Assembly (NCBI GenBank): GCA_015227615.1
Contig: JAALGZ010000002.1
Span: forward strand, 2,604,001-2,668,000
Source of the DNA: Labyrinthula sp. Ha
Taxonomy: Eukaryota; Sar; Bigyra; Labyrinthulida; Labyrinthulaceae
Direction of reading: 5' to 3'
Length of the DNA stretch: 64,000 bases
The translations under genes and the position numbers were made by a program. This document shows positions 57,186 to 64,000 of the stretch, piece after piece. Within the stretch, counting starts at the first letter, position 1. Each line of letters begins with the position of its first letter. Below the pieces are notes generated by a model. That model was not told where the DNA came from and did no database searches. It was given only the letters and a program-made list of their open reading frames with translations.

Positions 57186-58793
57186 ATGAAAAACACATCA
57201 ATTGGTTGTTTCCTTTACTCAGACTCACTAAGCAATAATGTACTAGACTTTTCTACTAATGAAGTGTCTTGGGGCAACTGCTGCGAAGAACTTTCTATCG
57301 TTCCCAAACCATTTTGGATTGTCCTTTTACTTACACTTCCCATTGAGGGTGTTGTAGCAACTGCTCCTGTTGGGCAAACCAGTATGTTTGATGAAAAACA
57401 AGGAAATGCAGCATATTGGTTTGTATTTTTTAGTTTTGCTACTCTTGTGACGATCCTTCTTGAATACCCGTGGGAAAGTTGTAAAGAAGAATTAACAATA
57501 TTTGAATGCTATCAAGGAGTTGTGTTTAGTTTTTATAATTCTACAGCAGCTTTAGCAACACTTACTGGTTGGATGTTGACAGCTCTTAGAAGAGTTTTTT
57601 CTCCAATGTTTCGACTTACAAAATTTATTTTATTTCCAGATTATTTTTGGAAGCAATATTTAAATTCGAGAACTCGAGGAGAAAATTATGGAGCTGAAAT
57701 TTTAGAGAGTGAAAAAATGAAAAAACAATATATTTCTCTTATTCAAAGATGGAATGATGAAGCAAATAAGACGAAATTATTTTGGTATGACTTTGTTATG
57801 GTTGGGATTACTTTTCTCTTTGGAGGAATTACTCATGTTTTAGTTGGTGCTGTTATATTTTTCTACCTTGTTTTTTGGTTAGTTTGCTCTTTAACTTTTT
57901 CGCATATTCTTCGTACTTTAGCAATCTCCTTAGACGAAGTTCGATCTGAAAAAGAAGAGTCATCTTCAAGTTATTTTTTCAGAACTATGACCTTATATTA
58001 CTTTGGCTCACTTGTAATTTCAGCATTTTTCTTAATTCTTTCTCCATTAAGAGTAATTTATCTTTTCTTTGAAAAAATATTTAATTGCTCTTCAACAAAA
58101 AAAGAAGCAAATGATGATGAAATTGATTTAAACGAAACTAGACTGACTGGAATTTCTTTAGAATCAAAAAGTGAAAAAGCAGAAAATGATGTTTTTAAAG
58201 AAGCAAATGAGTTCAATGATCTTGCAAATACTCCTCTAAGACACTTAGCTTTAAGTCAAAATATTTTGAGTGTTGCTAATTTCGATTTCTCTAGTGTAAG
58301 ACTCCCTAAAAAACCACTTGGTCGTGTACCAGCTAAAAATCTTGATCCAGATCCGCGAATAAGTCTTAGAAAGAAAAAATCTGAAATTGCACTTTCAGTT
58401 GCATCTGCAGAAAATGATCAACCAGAAGATAATTTAAGGTATGTTAAGCAAAAAGCTTGGAAAACTGTAATTGAGACACTTAGAAACTTATGTTTGTATG
58501 ATCCAGAAGGTCGTTTGATTGTATATGCAGCAGCTACAGTATTCATTTTATTCTCCTCTTCAGCTAATTATGCAATTTTATTTTATTCTGGAGCTCCTTA
58601 TGTTCATATTCCTTTTATAGATTTTTGGTCTAGAAGAAGCAGTTTATATTTTCAATGTACATTGGATAATTTTGAGTTTCCAACAGCTTTTGGTTTATTA
58701 GATTTTATTGGAGTTGCTTTGACTATTTTAGCTGGATTAGTTCAAATTACTCCTTTAGTACTCAAGTATATCAAAAGTAAAGTTAGTGCCTAG
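57186..58793 (+). CDS. Multi-pass membrane protein, unrecognised family
   Basis: 535 residues. Hydrophobic helices lie at about 42-60, 77-94, 114-134, 200-216, 218-240, 266-288, 443-463 and 501-525, giving some eight passes. A long hydrophilic, charged loop (about 300-440) separates the sixth and seventh; it carries acidic, Ser-rich and then Lys/Arg-rich stretches (RISLRKKKSE) that could bind partners or be phosphorylated. The N-terminus has no cleavable signal and contains a CC pair (Cys32-Cys33). Two Glu-Pro-Trp/Glu motifs (LLEYPWESCKEEL) follow helix 2. I recognise no transporter or channel signature. The ATG at 57186 is preceded closely by an A-rich leader and is the natural start. It converges on the ABC transporter gene with only 17 bp between stops, so their 3' ends probably overlap. 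Confidence 0.8.
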   Translation: MKNTSIGCFLYSDSLSNNVLDFSTNEVSWGNCCEELSIVPKPFWIVLLLTLPIEGVVATAPVGQTSMFDEKQGNAAYWFVFFSFATLVTILLEYPWESCKEELTIFECYQGVVFSFYNSTAALATLTGWMLTALRRVFSPMFRLTKFILFPDYFWKQYLNSRTRGENYGAEILESEKMKKQYISLIQRWNDEANKTKLFWYDFVMVGITFLFGGITHVLVGAVIFFYLVFWLVCSLTFSHILRTLAISLDEVRSEKEESSSSYFFRTMTLYYFGSLVISAFFLILSPLRVIYLFFEKIFNCSSTKKEANDDEIDLNETRLTGISLESKSEKAENDVFKEANEFNDLANTPLRHLALSQNILSVANFDFSSVRLPKKPLGRVPAKNLDPDPRISLRKKKSEIALSVASAENDQPEDNLRYVKQKAWKTVIETLRNLCLYDPEGRLIVYAAATVFILFSSSANYAILFYSGAPYVHIPFIDFWSRRSSLYFQCTLDNFEFPTAFGLLDFIGVALTILAGLVQITPLVLKYIKSKVSA

Positions 58794-58810
58794 ATAGAGT
58801 CTAAAAGTTA

Positions 58811-60649
58811 TTAAATAGAATCTGTTAGTTCGCTATTTTCTATAGTTTCAAGCTTCCCATGTCCAAATTCATCTATTTTATAAGTTTTAGAGTGATACTT
58901 TGCTAATGAATCTCTGTGTCCAATACTTAAATAAGTTAATTCTTCGTTTTCTGCTATTAAACTATACAATCGATCTTCGAAATGAGAAGATAAAGCGGAA
59001 GATGCTTCATCTAACAATAATATTTTCGGTTTTAATACTAAGACTCTAGCAAAACATAATATTTGTCTTTGTCCACCAGATAAACTATGCCAATCTTCTT
59101 TTATAATATTCAACATCTCCAGTTTTGTTAATTTATTATCTGGGTCAATTAAAATCTTAGCAAGTCCAACTTTTCCAACTATAGAACATAATTCTTCATC
59201 ACTAAGCTCAGTTTCTTCCTTAGGATAAAGAAGTTGCATCTTTAAAGAAGCTTTTGTTTTTAAGAAAGACTTTTGGGGTAGAAATAAAACATCATTATCA
59301 AAAGAAACCCCACACATGTGAATTGAACTTCCCAAATTTACCAATTTCTCTGGTAAAATCCCTGCAAATGCTCGAAACAGGCTTGTTTTCCCACATCCAT
59401 TTTCCCCTTGAATTAAAACTTTATCACCTTTTATTAACTTAAAATTCAAGTTTTCCAAAAGTAGACCAGATAAATCGTTTCTTTGAAGAGATAAATTCCT
59501 AACCATAAATACAACTTCATCACTCCGCATATCTGTTACATAAATATATAGAGGGTTCTCCAAATATTGAGAACCCCTATTTTCTTCAACATAATTTGAT
59601 ATATTGTCAATTTTTTTGCCCACATTTACAAATAACTTTGGTAATCGTGACAATTTATTAAATGCTGTTGTAATTTTTCCAACAGCGGCTAAAACACTAA
59701 ATACTTCAACAACCTGTATTTTTCCTTTCATCACGTCGTTGAAAAACCATAAATATACAGCAAGAATTGGACCCCAAGATTTAAAATTCTTAAGAAAATC
59801 AGGAAAAAGAGAAACTCTCAAGAGTGACCAAGATTCAGCAGATATATATGCAAGCGTTTCTTGAACGTCCTTTTTCTCTGCATGTTGTCCTCTTGAAAAA
59901 AGAACTTGCTCAATATGACTTGAAATGTTTGCTATTTTTTTAGTTACCAAAGTATTTAATGCAAGTTTTCTATTATTTATTTCTGTTACTTTTCTTTCTC
60001 GCCACACATTAACTGCAGAAAATGAAAAACTAATTATAAAAGCTACCAGCATGAGTGGAGAATCAACCAAAGAGCTAAATTTTCTTCCATATAAATATAT
60101 TCTACATACTGTAATAATAACCGAAACTATTATTTTGAGAATCAACTCTATAAATTGTGAGACTCTGTTAGCCAAAAGATTCTCTATAGAAGTTGCATTC
60201 TTTCTATTAATACGAGAAAATGTTTCTGTATGTGATAAATATCTATTTTCTCTTGTTTTGCTTCCAAATAAATAATTTGTTAAAATTTGCTCTTCTAAGT
60301 CCTTCTTCGCGTAAATTTTTGCCATACTCTTAAACAAAGCATCAAAAAGTTTGAGAACCATTACAGTCACTGAAATCTTTATATAAGCCTCCACACTAAG
60401 CCAGAAAGCACTTTCATTTCTATTTATTAAAGCGCTGCGAATTGAAGCCTCTGCATCAAAGTTTTCTGCAGATACAAACTCTTCAAGTAAGGCGAAGAAA
60501 ATCCAAGTTGCACCAAGACATAGTGACTCAACACGCAAGCAGGAGAAGATAGAAAAAAGCTGGGTGGTGCGTATTTTTATTGCCAAGAAGTTAGGTTGAA
60601 AGTTTTTAATCGTACTTAAACTTTTTGTGGGAGGTGGAAGTACGCTCAT
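58811..60649 (-). CDS. Half ABC transporter, ABCD-like
   Basis: 612 residues: an N-terminal membrane domain (hydrophobic helices near 42-58, 88-104, 167-186, 199-214 and 292-305) and one C-terminal ATPase domain. The ATPase has Walker A GENGCGKT (415-422), a Q-loop LPQ (458-460), the signature LSGGQ (523-527), Walker B ILLLDEASSAL (543-553) and the switch histidine in SIGHRDS (His577). The sequences GCGKTSLFRAFAG, DWHSLSGGQ and GHRDSLAKYH are typical of the ABCD group (peroxisomal acyl-CoA transporters, and related plastid and bacterial proteins), which work as dimers of half transporters. The usual NPDQR-type loop of ABCD membrane domains is not evident, so the substrate and compartment are uncertain. 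It appears complete and intronless; the start at 60649 gives the full membrane domain. Confidence 0.88.
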   Translation of the reverse strand: MSVLPPPTKSLSTIKNFQPNFLAIKIRTTQLFSIFSCLRVESLCLGATWIFFALLEEFVSAENFDAEASIRSALINRNESAFWLSVEAYIKISVTVMVLKLFDALFKSMAKIYAKKDLEEQILTNYLFGSKTRENRYLSHTETFSRINRKNATSIENLLANRVSQFIELILKIIVSVIITVCRIYLYGRKFSSLVDSPLMLVAFIISFSFSAVNVWRERKVTEINNRKLALNTLVTKKIANISSHIEQVLFSRGQHAEKKDVQETLAYISAESWSLLRVSLFPDFLKNFKSWGPILAVYLWFFNDVMKGKIQVVEVFSVLAAVGKITTAFNKLSRLPKLFVNVGKKIDNISNYVEENRGSQYLENPLYIYVTDMRSDEVVFMVRNLSLQRNDLSGLLLENLNFKLIKGDKVLIQGENGCGKTSLFRAFAGILPEKLVNLGSSIHMCGVSFDNDVLFLPQKSFLKTKASLKMQLLYPKEETELSDEELCSIVGKVGLAKILIDPDNKLTKLEMLNIIKEDWHSLSGGQRQILCFARVLVLKPKILLLDEASSALSSHFEDRLYSLIAENEELTYLSIGHRDSLAKYHSKTYKIDEFGHGKLETIENSELTDSI

Positions 60650-60949
60650 TGCGTGGTTTTCTGGAATGTGTGTTTGTGGTAAGCTAGTTCAATATTTGTT
60701 TGTCCTGGTTTCAAATGTCCATTACAGACATAAATGTTTCGATTCAAATTCCATTACATTCCATTGGAAGTAACATATAGCTTAGGGATTTTTTGAGGCT
60801 GCGACGAATTCATTCCAACGAATTTCATTGGTTAGAATAATAAGGCCACATGGCCAAAATGTGTTCTTGCACAATATTCAAAAAATCGAAGAGAATAAAT
60901 CTGGCAACAATGAACCCAAAACAGAGCAAATCAACCATGTAGATGAAGA

Positions 60950-62500
60950 AACAGTTAATAGAAATGGTGAATTGTATGAATGGGGTGGAATAATATCAGC
61001 GTAATTTTTTGAAGCGTTTAGTAAGTTTGCTGCAACCCGATTTAATTCGAGAAGGTGACCCTTCCACTACTTTCTGAAGCTGAAACTGAGAAAAAGTTCA
61101 ATTCAAGTGGAAGAATACTTAGAAGATTCAAATTTACTTGCAGTGAAACATCTAGCAACAAGTTTGATGTTAACATTAAGTATGATCCAAAAGTCTCAAA
61201 CTAAATGTTCCGTGTAAATTGTGTTGATTACGGAGGACATTACTTTGCAAAAAAGTGAAAGGTAAGAAAGTACTAAGATAACCTAAAAACAACGAAATAA
61301 TGTTCATTGAAACGCTTAATTTAGCTGAGACATAAATTATTGCTGCTGTTGCAACCCTTCGTGAGATATTTTTAGATGTGTAAATTGACAAAGAACTTGT
61401 TAGGCGTGCGATGAAAAATCATAGAGATGAAGGAAGGCGTTCTAAAAATGCAAAAATGAAAAAGTTGGTAAAATGTGGAACAGATCCTTTACGTAGAGGA
61501 TATATACTCGCATGATATTTTAGCAAAACAGCAACGATAAAACTACTGTAAAAAGAACTACTCTTCAAGAGCCGCTAGAAAATAAATCGAAAAACCTATC
61601 AAGATTCTACTTAGATAGATGCCACCCACGGATTATACAGATATCATTTATTGTACTTGTTTCCACTGGGTGTAGACTAGCTTATGCAAACCATAAATTT
61701 CAGCTGCAACTTCATTGAGACTTATTCTTTTTAAACCTCTTCCTGGCATGCGCAATCTTGAAGTAAGAAACCCATCCCTTGTCATGGCCGATGCCAGTCC
61801 AGTGCTTCTGAAGGAATTTCACGCTATTCGCGTTAGATGTATTAAGTATTTCATTGCAACTTTAAATGCAGCCTACAGAGGCTTACCCTTAGACGTCTTG
61901 AAAAAGTTTAAAAGTGGATTGCAGAAGTCAGTTCATGGATTTGATTGTTTAAAGGAGCTTTATTATTATTTGTATCAGATGCTTCTGAAGAGTGCAGATG
62001 AGCAGCAACAAAGCTACCCAAACTGCTTAATAAGAACAAAATTAAGCATATGCTGAAGGTGAACGAGAAAATTCATGATATTTTCTCCCAAGGCCAGGCA
62101 AAGCGGTAGAGTATTGTAGTGCTACGATGAAAACCAGTGTGTGCCTATAAGCAAACTTTGAGAACTAGAACTTTTCATGAATTTTTTGAATATCATTTGC
62201 AAGTGGTCAAAAGATGTTACTATGATACATTGACCGAAATAAAATGACTAATTAGATATGGTTAAGATGGGTTTAAAGCCGTTTTGTTAGCAACTGAATG
62301 GATAACTGAGTAGAATTTTTACATGCTTTATAACCTTGGACTTGGGAATTCAAAATATCTCGTTGATGAGAAAATGAGTCGGACTACGAGACAGTTTAGT
62401 TAGGAAGTGTGTACAGTTGATGGAATTTGGTTTCTAAGACGTGATTGTGATGTATCGCGCAGTATGAACCTACTATGCAGCAGCTAAGGAAGAGTTTGGT
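60950..62500 (+). mobile_element. Decayed Mutator-like (MULE) transposase remnant
   Basis: Frames on the plus strand, broken by many stops and shifts, contain pieces typical of MULE transposases: an N-terminal Cys/His stretch (FRVNCVDYGGHYFAKK, about 61205-61255), a catalytic-start motif (IDATHGLYRYHLLYLFPLGV, about 61615-61675) and the next conserved segment (NPSLVMADASPVLLKEFHAI, about 61765-61825). The longest open piece is 61715-62056, which has no ATG. Terminal inverted repeats and a 9-bp target duplication were not found, so the limits are approximate. It lies about 300 bp beyond the start of the ABC transporter gene. Confidence 0.65.
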
Positions 62501-63615
62501 TCAAGAAAGAAAAGAAATATATATGTATCACTATCAAGTTTGTTGCCAAGGTGTAATTTCAGCTGACATCCAATTTAGGAAGACGCATAGAAGGGACTAG
62601 GAATAGTATCAAACACTTACCGTGATGAGTTTGAGCTTAGAGTCAAAGTCCCTTCTTTCAAAATGATGAACTCATCTCGAAAAATCTCTGCCTGACATGC
62701 ACAGTTGTTCTCTGTGTGTAGAGGACTGGGTCAAAAGTCTAAAGGATTCACAGAGAGATAGAAGAAGGCTGGTGCAATGGTATTAGGTCTCAGGACTATA
62801 TTAAAAGAAATCCCTAACGTTTTTTTTTGGGGGTTTGTGCCGTTTCTTTAACAAAAATCATCTTCAGTTCTACAATCCCCCAGGCAGATAAAGGATAGAA
62901 GAAAGTATGCAGAGGCACATAGTCAAGGCAGACTAAATCTGACTAGACAGTAGAATTTTCTAGAACTTTTCTTCTGTACTCACCCTTATGCTATTATTAC
63001 GAGGCCCTTTCCCTTACCAAATAACACAGTAGCATAAATGATCAGAAGCAAATCCAAACCAATTTTCTCCTTCCCTTAATCACATTCGAAGTTGTACTAC
63101 CGAAGAGAATTTCCACTCAAATTGTCTGAAGTTATCATTGCATGCCTGATATTTTCCTTTTTCATACCTGAAAGTTGCGTTTAGATTTCCATATCACATT
63201 CAGCCACAAAACTTTGTTTATCAAAATTATTTGAAGAGAAATTCACATAATCTTACTGGCCCATGAGCCTCTTATTTTATTGAGTGATTGGAAACAGTTT
63301 TAAATTCATTTTTCATTTCAGGGGCTCATATGTATCATCTAGAGATAGATGCGGAGTAAAAATCACTCCGAAAACTTTTTGCATTGCCTGAGTGGAAGCG
63401 CTGTTACTTTCTAAAATATTAATTTATAATCTACATATTGTATACAGTTCATGTGGAGTTATAGACTATTTCATATTCCCCTTAACATTTTTTATTAGCT
63501 CTTGTTTCTATAAAATCATTTAAAAAAAAGTCTTGGGTAAGTCTCAATATATACACATATTTAGCTGGAAAACATTTCTTTTTGGTGTATTCATAGTCCT
63601 GACACTAATCCTTAC
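62501..63615. other. Intergenic region
   Basis: No gene recognised. The first part may still include decayed 3' sequence of the MULE remnant; the rest is A+T-rich. Confidence 0.5.
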
Positions 63616-63858
63616 CTTGGATTCTTTGTCTATCACCTGCTTCAAACTGACCAGAAGTTTTGCCTCGTCCAAGTATTGCTTGAGTTTAACTTGATTGAGT
63701 TTATTTGAGAAAATATAAATGATACTGTTAATAAGATATTCTACATTTCCAGCCCTGACCCTATTTAAGACCTGGAGATCTTTGCTCTTTTTCTCTTTAT
63801 ATGTATCAATATAGAAACTTAACCATGAAAAGAAACATCTTGTCGTATTCTCTTTCAT
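63616..63858 (-). CDS. Candidate exon of an unrecognised gene
   Basis: A minus-strand frame of 81 codons from an ATG at 63858 (MKENTTRCFFSWLSFYIDTY). It ends at a strong donor site, AAG/GTAAGG (63616/63615), inside a frame that otherwise runs on for another 23 codons. The part before the donor is helical and charged (LKQYLDEAKLLVSLKQVIDK); the part after it looks less like protein. The frame could also be an internal exon, since an acceptor-like site lies a few codons before the ATG. No family recognised; window edge limits the view. Confidence 0.3.
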
Positions 63859-64000
63859 ACGAATACTTGAATTAGTAATTTTGAACGCATTGTATCTCTG
63901 GAGTAAATATATATTAACCCCCTTGCTTCTGTTGTTAATAATTCACAATAAGAAGTGTTAATTGAATTTTGATTGATTTCTGTTTTCTTTTGTGATTCTA

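Overview
This is a eukaryotic nuclear window, A+T-rich (about one third G+C by eye) and gene-poor. The clear host genes read without introns and lie at 36-37 kb, 44.7-47.8 kb and 53-60.7 kb. Three clues point to a protist or alga, most plausibly a stramenopile such as a diatom (inference only): a glutathione peroxidase with an in-frame UGA and a SECIS-like hairpin in its 3' region, which argues against land plants and most fungi; Ser/Thr-Pro membrane-proximal stalks (SPTRPP, FSPTKDE) in secreted proteins; and Ty1/copia, hAT and Mutator-type elements.

Layout. 0-6.5 kb: an old, heavily decayed Ty1/copia element (666-5556) bounded by ~125-bp LTRs, set among decayed coding stretches. 8.5-11.6 kb: a decayed hAT transposase on the minus strand (BED finger, catalytic core, C-terminal dimerisation region), with more decayed coding sequence beyond its N-terminal end. 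11.6-24.3 kb: a gene desert with a 40-bp MITE fragment and a 39-bp tandem repeat. 24.3-34.0 kb: two young Ty1/copia elements head to tail, sharing the middle of three 300-bp LTRs. 34-47 kb: three paralogous genes for cysteine-rich type I membrane proteins. Their ectodomains share an identical eight-cysteine spacing (C-x9-C-x51-C-x13-C-x4-C-x2-C-x23-C-x6-C); I do not recognise the family. 47.0-47.8 kb: selenocysteine glutathione peroxidase with SECIS candidate. 52.8-54.1 kb: a 126-bp hAT-type MITE with a perfect 8-bp target duplication just upstream of a tetraspanin-like gene. 57.2-60.65 kb: an unrecognised multi-pass membrane protein and an ABCD-type half ABC transporter, tail to tail with 17 bp between stop codons. 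61-62.5 kb: a decayed Mutator-like transposase.

The host genes do not form an evident pathway. Most encode membrane or secreted proteins: three ectodomain proteins, a tetraspanin, a multi-pass protein and a transporter. The peroxidase is the only clearly soluble enzyme. The best candidate for something undescribed is the eight-cysteine family, followed by the selenoprotein, whose usual catalytic glutamine is a glutamate.
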